Shown in pieces: positions 25,226 to 33,735 of a DNA stretch of 50,076 nucleotides. The position numbers and the translations under genes were made by a program. Under the pieces are notes generated by a model that ran no database searches, was not told where the DNA came from, and saw nothing but the letters and a program-made list of their open reading frames with translations. The DNA comes from Thermoplasmatales archaeon ex4572_165 (lineage in GTDB: Archaea > Thermoplasmatota > E2 > DHVEG-1). Position 1 is the first letter of the stretch; each line of letters opens with the position of its first letter. The DNA lies in the NCBI GenBank assembly GCA_002254885.1, contig NJDG01000032.1, positions 1 to 50,076 of the forward strand, in the 5' to 3' direction.

Positions 25226-27469
25226 ATGAAAAATAAAGAGATAAACATCAAGTATAATTTTTCCAAACCAATAATTGATTCAATTCAAGTAAACGGAAAA
25301 ACATTTGATACAATCGAAATGAAAGGTCTTGAAAATATTGGAAAAATAGATGAACCAAACCTTCCAATAAAAGGCGCATATATTTTAATTCCAATGGATT
25401 CAGAAGTTAAAGATATAACCGTTACAGGGCATAAAACTGAGTTAAGTGGTAAATATAATATTAACCTGGTTAGAAAAACTGACATGACTTATGATCCAAT
25501 AAATATCTATGAAAAAAATCAATTATATCCTGAAAATATCTATGAGAAAATTGATGTATTCAGTTTTAGAGGGTACAACATTCTTGTTTTAAATATTCAT
25601 CCAGTACAGTACTCACCAGAAAGCGGACAAATCTTTTACTATGGCTCTATTGAAATATCAATAGAACTTAGTACAACATCTGTTGATAAACAATATTTAA
25701 GATTTTTAGAAAAAGATGAAGAAACATTATTAAAAATTATTGATAACCCAGAAGTAGTATCTTCATATCACAATCAAGAATCAAATATTGACACATCCGC
25801 CTCAGATATGGATCTGCTCATAATTACAAAAGATGAATTTAAATCCGGTTTTCAAACCTTATCAGATTTTCATAACAACAGAGGGCTAGAAACTATGATA
25901 ACAACGCTTTCTGAATTTGATTCAAATACTCCCGAAGACATAAAAAACTACATCGAATCAACATATAATTCATTTGGAATAGAATATGTATTATTAGGGG
26001 CAGATGTCCCTGAAATTCCTGTTAATTACATGGAAGCTTACAATCCAGCTCTTAAAAAATATGAACTCATCCCTAGTGATCAATGGTATGGAAATGTCGA
26101 TGGAGATCTAATTCCTGAAATAGCTGTAGGTCGAGCATGTGTAGATGATATTAATGATGTCTCCAATTTTGTCTCAAAAACAATTAGCTACATTAATGAC
26201 AGCTCAGTTGAAACATATGATAAATGTTTAATGGTAGGACAAAAACTCATGCCATTAACATTTGGTGGGGCATATATGGACGAGCTGATTAATAACTGTG
26301 ACAAAAATGATTATTCTACAAAAGGAATCCCTGAAATTCGATATCATATCGATAAACTCTATGAAAAATATTATACATGGGAGCAATCAGAACTAGTAGA
26401 AAATATTAATGAGAATAATTATAATTTTATCAATCATCTAGGACATGGAAATTTTTATCATATCATGAAACTTGATGAACCATTTCAAAGAATGGATAAT
26501 GGCGATCTTGTAACTAGTCATGATGTAACTGATCTATTAAAAAATAGTAAACCATTTTTCCTGTACAGTCAAGCTTGTTATTCTGGTTCATTTGATAATA
26601 AAGATGATGAAAACAGAACATATGAAGAGGATTGTATTGGTGAATATCTCACTGTTAAAACAGAAAATGCAGCGTTTGCAGCGATAATGAACAGTCGTTA
26701 TGGATTAGGAGCTTTTTTGCTTACAATGGGCCCTAATCAATTTTTTAATAGGGAGTTTTGGGATTCTGTTTTTGAAGATAATGTATTAGAGATTGGTATG
26801 GCAAATCAATTATCAAAAATTAAAAATATCAACAGAATCGCGGCTTATCCTGAACTTGCTCTTGATTATTGCTATTGGGAAATAACTCTTTTAGGAGATC
26901 CAACCGTGGCAATTAAAGTCCCAAGTGAAAAATATCCACATCAACCCGCTCAAGCAACTTTTACAGGGATAAATAAGACCGGCCGAAACCTAATTTTTTC
27001 AAGTGTTAGCAATGATCCAGGTGAAGATATACTTTATTATTTCTTTGACTGGGGCGATGGAACAAACACTGGCTGGTTTGGACCATTTGATGGAGCTGAA
27101 ACAGTTGAAGAAAAACATGCTTGGGAAGATGAAGGAAGTTATCTAGTTAGAGTAAAAGTAAAAAATTCTGGCGGATATGAAAGTCAATGGTCTGAACCAA
27201 CAAAAATATCAGTTTCAAAAATAAAAAACAAAGCAATCGATAATCCATTGCAATATGGTGGTTATTTTATATTTGGATTTATGGGGCTGATTAATCCTGA
27301 GGAAAGTTACAGTGAATTTGAGGTGGTATCATTTGTTTTACTTAGGGGAAATGGGGAGACAATTCAATTAAATCAGGGAGAAATGATCCAAATACAAGGA
27401 TCAAGGTTTTGCATTAGTTTGAATAATTTCTTTATTGGCCTTATTGGTGATTATTCAATAATTGGTTAA
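25226..27469 (+). CDS. Gingipain-type C25 cysteine peptidase with PKD domain, no signal peptide
   Basis: 747-residue caspase-fold peptidase of the gingipain family. A propeptide-like beta domain covers about 1-190, and the catalytic domain about 195-570. The catalytic His is in INHLGHGNFYH and the Cys in YSQACYSGSFD, both as in gingipains. A PKD-type beta-sandwich follows (FDWGDGTNTGWF, about 585-670), then a 75-residue beta tail seen in other archaeal exoproteins. Unusually the frame begins with MKNKEINIKYNF and has no signal peptide. Upstream, the frame stays open only to a TAG at 25169-25171 and encodes no hydrophobic helix. The 5' end may have been lost, or the protein may be cytoplasmic. 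Confidence 0.85.
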   Translation: MKNKEINIKYNFSKPIIDSIQVNGKTFDTIEMKGLENIGKIDEPNLPIKGAYILIPMDSEVKDITVTGHKTELSGKYNINLVRKTDMTYDPINIYEKNQLYPENIYEKIDVFSFRGYNILVLNIHPVQYSPESGQIFYYGSIEISIELSTTSVDKQYLRFLEKDEETLLKIIDNPEVVSSYHNQESNIDTSASDMDLLIITKDEFKSGFQTLSDFHNNRGLETMITTLSEFDSNTPEDIKNYIESTYNSFGIEYVLLGADVPEIPVNYMEAYNPALKKYELIPSDQWYGNVDGDLIPEIAVGRACVDDINDVSNFVSKTISYINDSSVETYDKCLMVGQKLMPLTFGGAYMDELINNCDKNDYSTKGIPEIRYHIDKLYEKYYTWEQSELVENINENNYNFINHLGHGNFYHIMKLDEPFQRMDNGDLVTSHDVTDLLKNSKPFFLYSQACYSGSFDNKDDENRTYEEDCIGEYLTVKTENAAFAAIMNSRYGLGAFLLTMGPNQFFNREFWDSVFEDNVLEIGMANQLSKIKNINRIAAYPELALDYCYWEITLLGDPTVAIKVPSEKYPHQPAQATFTGINKTGRNLIFSSVSNDPGEDILYYFFDWGDGTNTGWFGPFDGAETVEEKHAWEDEGSYLVRVKVKNSGGYESQWSEPTKISVSKIKNKAIDNPLQYGGYFIFGFMGLINPEESYSEFEVVSFVLLRGNGETIQLNQGEMIQIQGSRFCISLNNFFIGLIGDYSIIG

Positions 27470-27522
27470 GGATTTACATAATCCTTTTCAATTTTTTTTT
27501 TATTGTTTGAAAATATTGAATT

Positions 27523-28308
27523 TTATAGGATTTTTTTCCTTACAAAAAAGATACAGATTGTAACAAAAAGTGAAATAACATATGCAATTATTGATCCAAC
27601 AATTATGTCATATATTGGATAAAGTAAATGTATCAAGGTTGCATATGTTGCAACACTTGATAAACCAAGTACCATTGATTTTGCCATCCCTGCTGCAAAA
27701 TCTGGCCCATGTTCTTTAACTGAAATTAACATTGTTGATGAAAGAATCGCAGGGAAAACAGAAAAAATACCACTGATGATACTACCAACATTTGCTAAAA
27801 ACACTGCAATAACGATTACAATACCTGCAAGAAATCCACGAAATATTATTTTTTGTGCAGTGTAATGAATTTTAACTTTTCCTATTGAAGGAATTTTCAC
27901 TATTTTTTCAAGAAATAAAAATACAATCAAAACACTTGAAAGATATAAAAGAATAGATACAATAATGTAATCTATTTGAAATATAACTAGCAATGATGAT
28001 AAAGAAGCCCATACAATAAATGAAACAATAAATGCAAGTATAGTTGAACGATGAACAAGCAATGAAAAAACAAATAAAAAAATAACATTAACGCTCAATT
28101 CAGCAGGTACAACAGCTGCTGCGTCTGACGCAAAATCAGTTCCCTTAGAGTATGCAATAAATACAAATGCAACAACAATTGTTGATGGAATTGTCCCTAA
28201 AATACCTCCTGCTTTTGAACCATAATTTTCAGCAATATACATAACAATAATGACAACAAGTGCAGATAGAATAAATGGAATGAATACTTGAAAAAGTAAG
28301 GAATTCAT
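27523..28308 (-). CDS. Conserved integral membrane protein, about eight helices
   Basis: 261 residues and almost wholly hydrophobic, with short loops. The segments AENYGSKAGGILGTIPSTIVVAFVFI near the N-terminus and GIFSVFPAILSSTMLISVKEHGPDFAAGMAKSM in the second half look like two repeats of a GG/S-x-P-x-T pattern, suggesting a pseudosymmetric transporter. The function is not known. An AAAATATATGAC box about 22-28 bases before the ATG at 28308 (minus strand) predicts a leaderless mRNA. Confidence 0.7.
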   Translation of the reverse strand: MNSLLFQVFIPFILSALVVIIVMYIAENYGSKAGGILGTIPSTIVVAFVFIAYSKGTDFASDAAAVVPAELSVNVIFLFVFSLLVHRSTILAFIVSFIVWASLSSLLVIFQIDYIIVSILLYLSSVLIVFLFLEKIVKIPSIGKVKIHYTAQKIIFRGFLAGIVIVIAVFLANVGSIISGIFSVFPAILSSTMLISVKEHGPDFAAGMAKSMVLGLSSVATYATLIHLLYPIYDIIVGSIIAYVISLFVTICIFFVRKKIL

Positions 28309-28375
28309 TAGGTGGTGTCATATATTTTACATTCAAAAACCATTTGGAAAAAAATAAATTTGTGAATGTATTTAT

Positions 28376-28660
28376 TTACTTTTTTTCTGGTAAAGATTGC
28401 TTATCAATTTTTTTTTGCGCAAGTGTATTTGTAATTGTGAAATAAAGATATACTGCTCCAAGTTCTAAAGCAAAAATTAGAAGGAACCAACCAAATGTTT
28501 TCCCAATCTTCAACCAGCTATTAATATTTGTTATATCTAGATTGTTTAAATTATTCATTATCAAAATAGATCCAAAAAAAGGAATGAACATTCCAATAAT
28601 GACTATTATAAGAATAATTGCTAGATCTTGGTTTTTCCCCATGAACGTCCAATAATACAA
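28376..28660 (-). CDS. Small membrane protein with two helices
   Basis: 94 residues with two hydrophobic helices (about 12-35 and 50-75), a conserved-looking NNLDITNINSWLKIGKTFGWF link and a charged tail (KKIDKQSLPEKK). No family is recognised. It lies 67 bases upstream of the larger membrane protein gene on the same strand, which has its own TATA-like box. Confidence 0.6.
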   Translation of the reverse strand: MYYWTFMGKNQDLAIILIIVIIGMFIPFFGSILIMNNLNNLDITNINSWLKIGKTFGWFLLIFALELGAVYLYFTITNTLAQKKIDKQSLPEKK

Positions 28661-28876
28661 TTATCATATTAAACATCTTTTACTATCAAATCAAACAAAT
28701 AAGAAATTATATTATCCTCATAAAGAGAACGACTCTATATTGTCTTTATCATCGAAAAACTGAGGCATTTATTGTTTGATTTCAGCATTGTATTTTTTGA
28801 TGGATCATATGAATGTTATACTTTTTCCAATTATATTTATAAAGATGAATTTCATTCAACTTATTGGTGAAGAAAC

Positions 28877-29428
28877 TTGAAATGGAAAGATAGATCAGCA
28901 TATGCGTTTATTAAAACAAAGCAGGGAAAGGCAAACGAAGTTTGGGAACGTTTTAAAAACTGGGAAAATATGATTGGTGCATGGATTGTAACAGGTGAAT
29001 ATGATGTTGTTACCTGGTTTGATGCAAAAAATTGGGATACAATCCATGATTGCATAGCTACAATAAAGGGCTGGGATGATGTAGAAGAAACAAAGACTCA
29101 TTTGGTTCATGATGGATATAAGAATAATAAATGGTGGTGGGATAAACCAGTTGGAGCATGGATGTTACTTAAAGAAAATAGGTTAGATGACACTTCAAAA
29201 AATATGGAGCAATGGGATTGGGTCACAAGTGGTGCTAGTATTCCAGGGGAATGGGATTACATGGCCTGGATAGAAGGCGATAACTGGGATGAAATTTGGG
29301 GTCACGTCATGGAAATAAAGTCAAATGAATGGAGGACTTCTACAATAGTTCCAATTAAATCCTGGTGGAATCAATCCTGGAAAGATAATTGGTGGGGAAA
29401 TTATCAAACAATGCCAGAAATCAGATAA
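28877..29428 (+). CDS. Tryptophan-rich protein of two AsnC/Lrp-type ligand-binding (RAM) domains
   Basis: 183 residues without a DNA-binding domain. Residues about 5-78 match the RAM/AsnC ligand-binding fold (AYAFIKTKQGKANEV, then WIVTGEYDVVTWF, then VEETKTHLV). Residues about 88-168 are a diverged second copy with the same order (GAWMLLKE, GEWDYMAWIEGDNWDEIW, RTSTIVPIKSWW). Twenty-three of 183 residues are Trp, about ten times the usual share. The start is TTG at 28877 with a GGTGA ribosome binding site at 28866-28870. RAM proteins bind amino acids or other small ligands and oligomerise. The Trp load suggests an aromatic or hydrophobic ligand, but the role is unknown. Confidence 0.8.
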   Translation: MKWKDRSAYAFIKTKQGKANEVWERFKNWENMIGAWIVTGEYDVVTWFDAKNWDTIHDCIATIKGWDDVEETKTHLVHDGYKNNKWWWDKPVGAWMLLKENRLDDTSKNMEQWDWVTSGASIPGEWDYMAWIEGDNWDEIWGHVMEIKSNEWRTSTIVPIKSWWNQSWKDNWWGNYQTMPEIR

Positions 29429-29441
29429 AAAATATAATTAT

Positions 29442-29486
29442 TGATGATAACTGCAATTTCAATGTTATCATCATATCCTTTTTTTT
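29442..29486. terminator. Strong hairpin and T-run between convergent genes
   Basis: TGATGATAAC (29442-29451) and GTTATCATCA (29464-29473) form a perfect 10-bp stem with a 12-base loop, followed on the + strand by eight T residues (29479-29486). It sits between the ends of the RAM protein gene and the convergent lamin-tail exoprotein gene and probably terminates the + strand transcript. Confidence 0.7.
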
Positions 29487-29489
29487 ATT

Positions 29490-32400
29490 TTAATCCCATT
29501 TTCTTTGTTTCCAATCACGAGCAATAACAATGAATGTAAGCATGAATACACTTACAATATAGATCATGTTATCTGGCATCATTGTCCCTTGATCAATGGT
29601 AAAGTTTTGATTTTGATTCTCTGCTAAATCATAGATGTGCCAATCATAAAAAAATACATCTGCATAATATGATGCAACATCTGTCGATTCAATGATTACA
29701 CCAACCTCTCTGTTTTTCATGATGGAATTTTCATTCCAATTAATGGAGGATATAAGGACTGTGTTATTATCAATGATCATTCCCTTGTTATGGATGTTTG
29801 AAAAGGGAGATGAGTTTGTATAAATAAACTGGGTTTGTATGCCATATTTTTCGAAGAGTTGTTTTGTTTCATTACATCTTATAATGGTGCTTTTGTAATA
29901 GGGATTATAGTTGAAGATTACCTTTATGTCAAGTCCTTGTTGTGCTTTTGTAATTAGTTCTTGAATCAAAGGGTTCATTTTTCCTTCCCACTCTGGATAG
30001 ATGTAGAGTTGTTGAATATAGATGCTATGTTGTGCCTGTAGGATCATGGATTCAATGAGATGGAGGCTGGTATCTGGTGAGAAAACAGGCGTGATTGTTG
30101 CAGTTGAGTTGAGATATTTTGTAAGAAATGGATGTTCATATTTCCCATAGATTGTGGAAGCGCCCATATAGAAATCCGCAGGTATTGTGTGATTCAGGTT
30201 ATGAAATGGGATAATATCGGGTCTGCTCTGATTGCAATCTAAATAAAAGATATTTGAAAGATATCTTGCAATACTTTGATTATGAATGATGATGCCCCAT
30301 TCTCGGTTTCCAAATGAAGGGTGAACTGGAACACCAGTTTCTGCCCAGTTGCAACTTTCAATTATCAATGTTTCATTGTCAATGATTGCATATTTTGCAT
30401 GATTGAACGAGTAACGAGAATATCTGTCTCTGCGGATATCTTGTTTGATGAAGTAAATATCCGCGCCATATTCTGATAAACGATTCAAAATATAATATCC
30501 CTCATCTGAGATACCGCCAACAGGGGATCCTTCCATTAGGATAGTGATGCTGACGTTTCTTTGTAAACAGTTGATGAGTTGGTTACAAAGATGCATGTTT
30601 GTGAATTCATACATGTTAATTTGAATACTAAAATCTGCTTTTTTAAGCACATCACTGATTGCTTGATAACTTGAATCAGGTGAAACAAATAATGATAAGG
30701 GATAATTTCCTTGAAATGAAAATGGTTTAAGGTCTGTTTGTCCAATAAAAAAGATCCTTGAATGATTAAAATCTTCCATTGTATTGGTATCAATATAGAA
30801 ATTGTTTTCTTGCATTCTTTTATAGATCTGCCCGGGTGATCCAAGAGGTATTGATGATTGATTCCAATGGGTATGGTTATGAAATGATATATTTCCATAA
30901 CAGATGAAATCAATGCTGTGATTGAAACTGTTTTTCAATGCAACCGCATCACCTGTATTGCCCATTGTAAAACTTGTTGATCCAATCATCTGAACAATAT
31001 TCTCATTAGTGTTTTCTTTATATTCAAAATCAGCTTGAAACCCAGTTTGATTGTAGAATGATCCTGCTTTTTGTGTGATATATAAATGTGAGAAAGCTTT
31101 GATAAATGAGTTGTTTGGAAATTGAATAATACATTGGTCCTCATAATTTTTAAAAGGGGTATTTGTCAGATAAAATCCTGTGAGATTTATAGATATGTTA
31201 CTTGGATTATAAATACTGAGATATTCATTTGCAATTCCTGGGTAATTATGGTAATAAAACTCTGAGATGAGTAGTTGTTTTTCTATCTTTGTTGGTGATG
31301 TGTTTGTTATCGTAAATTCGATCTGATTTTCATTGTTGTATTCATCGAGTTCCTTAATATTTTCTTCATGATCTACAATTACATAAATAGTGTGTTTTCC
31401 AAGTGATAATCTACTTGTGTCAAGAAGAATGGAAGGATATTTTTGGTATTTTCCAATATCTTCATATGTTTTTGATCCAATGTAATGATTATCATCTATT
31501 GTATCACAGAAGAAAGAAACATAAACATTGCTTGCGTTTTTGTTTCCTGTGTTTTTACAATATGCTTTTATTTTCAGGTTTCTACCTTGTCCAATGGTAT
31601 CAATTTCGTTCCAGTTGGAGTCATATGTTTTTATATTTGGTATTGTAAGATCTGGTGCGATTATTTCAAATGAGAATGAATGTAGATCTTGACTGTCTAG
31701 ATCTTTTTGAGATTGAATAAAAAGAAGAAGAGTTCCATGGCTGAATTCATTTCTTTGAATGCTACTTTGTGTTACTTTAATGCTTATGTTTTCATGGTGT
31801 TTACTTGTGATCTGGATGGTTTTTATGGAAGGTTTTGCATGCCATCCATGGCTGATATCTTCAATTTTTACCGTGTAAGTATCATTGAAATCTCCGGTAT
31901 TTTCAATGGTGAGGGGAATAGTGATGCTTTTTTGTGGTTTTGTTTCAAATGATGATGTTTCTGTTTTGATGCGTGTGTTGTATTGACCTTGTGAGATTGT
32001 GATGTTATCTTTAATCATTATTTTTTGATTATTTTCGTTTAAAAAATAGAGTGTGTAGTTTGATCCAGTGGGACATGAGAGTTTTACAAATCCGTCTGTT
32101 GATGATAAACCTTCATTTATGGAGTTGTTTTCACTTGAATAAATGCTTAGGATTTCACTATTTTTGTTAGAAAGTAATAGTCGTTGATTCTGAGGTGGTG
32201 AGAGTTCATTTTCTGTGAGGGTGGTTACATAATATCCACCTGGAATTGCGTTTTTTGTTGACGTGTCCATGTCCAAAAGATTTACTTCTTTATTGAATTC
32301 AGTGGTAATGGTTTTTTCCCGGATTTTAATATGAAAAAATGCTGTTTGTTGATGGGTGATGTATTCTTTGTATGTCTTGTAGTTGGTGTTGAATCTAAGA

Positions 32401-33275
32401 TGTACCCATTGGGAATATGAGCCAGTTTCATTTGGGGTGATATTGAAAAGATATCTGTCTGAATATTGCCATTGGTTAAGGTCCCATGTTTGACTTGCAA
32501 TAGAGTGAGTAGAATTATCTGCTTGGATGGCTACTTTCATTTCATAAAAATTACTACTACTGAAATTTTGAAGTTGTATTTGAATGGAGAATGGAAGGCT
32601 GTATGAGTCTGAGGTATATGCTTTTGGGATAAAACTTGGAGCCATGGTGATGGAGATGTTTCCTTTTGATGTGTAAATATTCGTGTCACCGGGTGTTGGA
32701 GTATGTGTTTCTTTAAAATCGTTAATGCTGTTGTTTGTGTCTATAAATGTGGTTCTTATAATACTCATTGCTTCTTGAATACTTGGAATTGGTTCTCCTG
32801 GTATTTCAGGGTAATCTTCACCCCATTCAACACTATCGACGTGGTATCCAGTTTGGTTTTTAAGGATGATCATATCGTTAAGGTTTCCAAGACCGTTTCC
32901 TATTGATAAATCATCAACAGTAAGAAGTAATATGTTGGATGGAATAGTTGTGTTGTTGTATAGCTCTGTTCCTTTATCTGTGATGATACAGTATTGATTT
33001 GAGGGTAGTATCATGCTATTATTGCCTATAATCATGTATGGTTCAAGGGTGTCTGTTTGAAAGTTATCTGTAATTGTCCATTGACTCATGTTGATTGATT
33101 TGTTTGTAGGGTTGTATATTTCAATCCATTCATGGGTGTTATCGTTTTCAAGGGGATTGATCATGATTTCGTTAATGATTGGATTTGAATCGACTATGGG
33201 AGATTGAAATAAAATATATGTGAAAGCTAGGATAAAAATAAAAGTTTGGATGATGCTCCAGTTATTTGATGTCAT
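29490..33275 (-). CDS. Giant exoprotein: lamin-tail, CARDB and two phospholipase-D domains
   Basis: 1261 residues with an N-terminal signal helix (WSIIQTFIFILAFTYILF) and a C-terminal membrane anchor (IYIVSVFMLTFIVIARDW) with basic residues after it, so it is surface-bound. The order is: lamin-tail domain 1 (INEIMINPLEND, HEWIEIYNPTNKSI), beta domains, CARDB-like domain (LKIKAYCKNTGNKNASNVYV), lamin-tail domain 2 (LISEFYYHNYPGIANEYLSIYNPS), then two phospholipase D repeats. Both catalytic HxK motifs are intact: HAKYAIID near residue 959 and HNKGMIID near 1162, each followed by N-x-x-x-x-x-R/E tails. Such architectures suggest an extracellular nuclease or phospholipase; DNA degradation is a favoured guess. 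Confidence 0.88.
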   Translation of the reverse strand: MTSNNWSIIQTFIFILAFTYILFQSPIVDSNPIINEIMINPLENDNTHEWIEIYNPTNKSINMSQWTITDNFQTDTLEPYMIIGNNSMILPSNQYCIITDKGTELYNNTTIPSNILLLTVDDLSIGNGLGNLNDMIILKNQTGYHVDSVEWGEDYPEIPGEPIPSIQEAMSIIRTTFIDTNNSINDFKETHTPTPGDTNIYTSKGNISITMAPSFIPKAYTSDSYSLPFSIQIQLQNFSSSNFYEMKVAIQADNSTHSIASQTWDLNQWQYSDRYLFNITPNETGSYSQWVHLRFNTNYKTYKEYITHQQTAFFHIKIREKTITTEFNKEVNLLDMDTSTKNAIPGGYYVTTLTENELSPPQNQRLLLSNKNSEILSIYSSENNSINEGLSSTDGFVKLSCPTGSNYTLYFLNENNQKIMIKDNITISQGQYNTRIKTETSSFETKPQKSITIPLTIENTGDFNDTYTVKIEDISHGWHAKPSIKTIQITSKHHENISIKVTQSSIQRNEFSHGTLLLFIQSQKDLDSQDLHSFSFEIIAPDLTIPNIKTYDSNWNEIDTIGQGRNLKIKAYCKNTGNKNASNVYVSFFCDTIDDNHYIGSKTYEDIGKYQKYPSILLDTSRLSLGKHTIYVIVDHEENIKELDEYNNENQIEFTITNTSPTKIEKQLLISEFYYHNYPGIANEYLSIYNPSNISINLTGFYLTNTPFKNYEDQCIIQFPNNSFIKAFSHLYITQKAGSFYNQTGFQADFEYKENTNENIVQMIGSTSFTMGNTGDAVALKNSFNHSIDFICYGNISFHNHTHWNQSSIPLGSPGQIYKRMQENNFYIDTNTMEDFNHSRIFFIGQTDLKPFSFQGNYPLSLFVSPDSSYQAISDVLKKADFSIQINMYEFTNMHLCNQLINCLQRNVSITILMEGSPVGGISDEGYYILNRLSEYGADIYFIKQDIRRDRYSRYSFNHAKYAIIDNETLIIESCNWAETGVPVHPSFGNREWGIIIHNQSIARYLSNIFYLDCNQSRPDIIPFHNLNHTIPADFYMGASTIYGKYEHPFLTKYLNSTATITPVFSPDTSLHLIESMILQAQHSIYIQQLYIYPEWEGKMNPLIQELITKAQQGLDIKVIFNYNPYYKSTIIRCNETKQLFEKYGIQTQFIYTNSSPFSNIHNKGMIIDNNTVLISSINWNENSIMKNREVGVIIESTDVASYYADVFFYDWHIYDLAENQNQNFTIDQGTMMPDNMIYIVSVFMLTFIVIARDWKQRKWD

Positions 33276-33352
33276 TATGATTAAATCCCCTTAAATAAAA
33301 CCCCCTTGAGGTAAAAAGTATTTATAAATATATCGTTAAAACAATAATAATA

Positions 33353-33372
33353 CTTATTCTTAAAAAAATAAG
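33353..33372 (-). terminator. Terminator after tRNA-Cys
   Basis: Directly after the discriminator base of the tRNA, the minus strand has CTTATT, a run of T residues, then AATAAG. The arms (33353-33358 and 33367-33372 on the + strand) are complementary and the T-run is seven bases long, as expected for an archaeal tRNA terminator. Confidence 0.6.
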
Positions 33373-33443
33373 AGGGCGGAGAGGGATTTGAACCCCCGTA
33401 TGAGGATCTGCAGTCCCCCACATAGCCGCTTTGTTACCCGCCC
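33373..33443 (-). tRNA. tRNA-Cys (anticodon GCA)
   Basis: A 71-base cloverleaf on the minus strand with no intron and no encoded CCA. The acceptor stem is GGGCGGG with TCCGCCC (one G-U pair). The anticodon stem GGGGA/TCCTC carries the loop CT-GCA-GA, reading Cys codons. The T-arm is GGGGG-TTCAAAT-CCCTC. The D-arm is short (ACA/TGT) with a nine-base loop containing GG. The base after the acceptor is U73, the known identity base of tRNA-Cys. No TATA box is visible within 45 bases upstream, so it may be processed from a longer transcript. Confidence 0.95.
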
Positions 33444-33482
33444 GAAAATAGTGGTTACCCTACCTAATGTAGGTTACCTACC

Positions 33483-33608
33483 CTATGCGTACCCCGTGAA
33501 TTCAGTTCTTGGTTTTAATTCTTTTGGTTCAATTGCTCCTAATAATGCACTTAACAAATTGTGTGTAGGTCTTCGATTTAAAAAAAACGTTCCATTTGTT
33601 AGAGACAT
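33483..33608 (-). CDS. Doubtful 41-residue frame upstream of tRNA-Cys
   Basis: A small frame from ATG (33608) to TAG (33485-33483). It has a fairly ordinary composition (RRPTHNLLSALLGAIEPKEL) and lies 39 bases upstream of the tRNA on the same strand. I do not recognise it. The opposite strand has an overlapping open frame, so coding is doubtful. Between it and the tRNA, GGTAACC occurs twice along with related TAGGTAG repeats (33454-33482). It may be the start of a common transcript or a processed leader. Confidence 0.25.
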   Translation of the reverse strand: MSLTNGTFFLNRRPTHNLLSALLGAIEPKELKPRTEFTGYA

Positions 33609-33735
33609 CTTTTTTTAAGCATTGTCATTGGATTATAACAATCATTCAAAACATTATAATATTTAGATATATTTATATAATGATAATTACAATTATCCAT
33701 AAGATAATACTATATTATAATTGAGGGTAAAAAAT

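Noticed and set aside
33388-33618. Plus-strand open frame of 76 codons over the tRNA-Cys region
   Set aside because: Its first part is antisense to the tRNA, it has no ribosome binding site or TATA box, and the composition is unlike the neighbouring genes.
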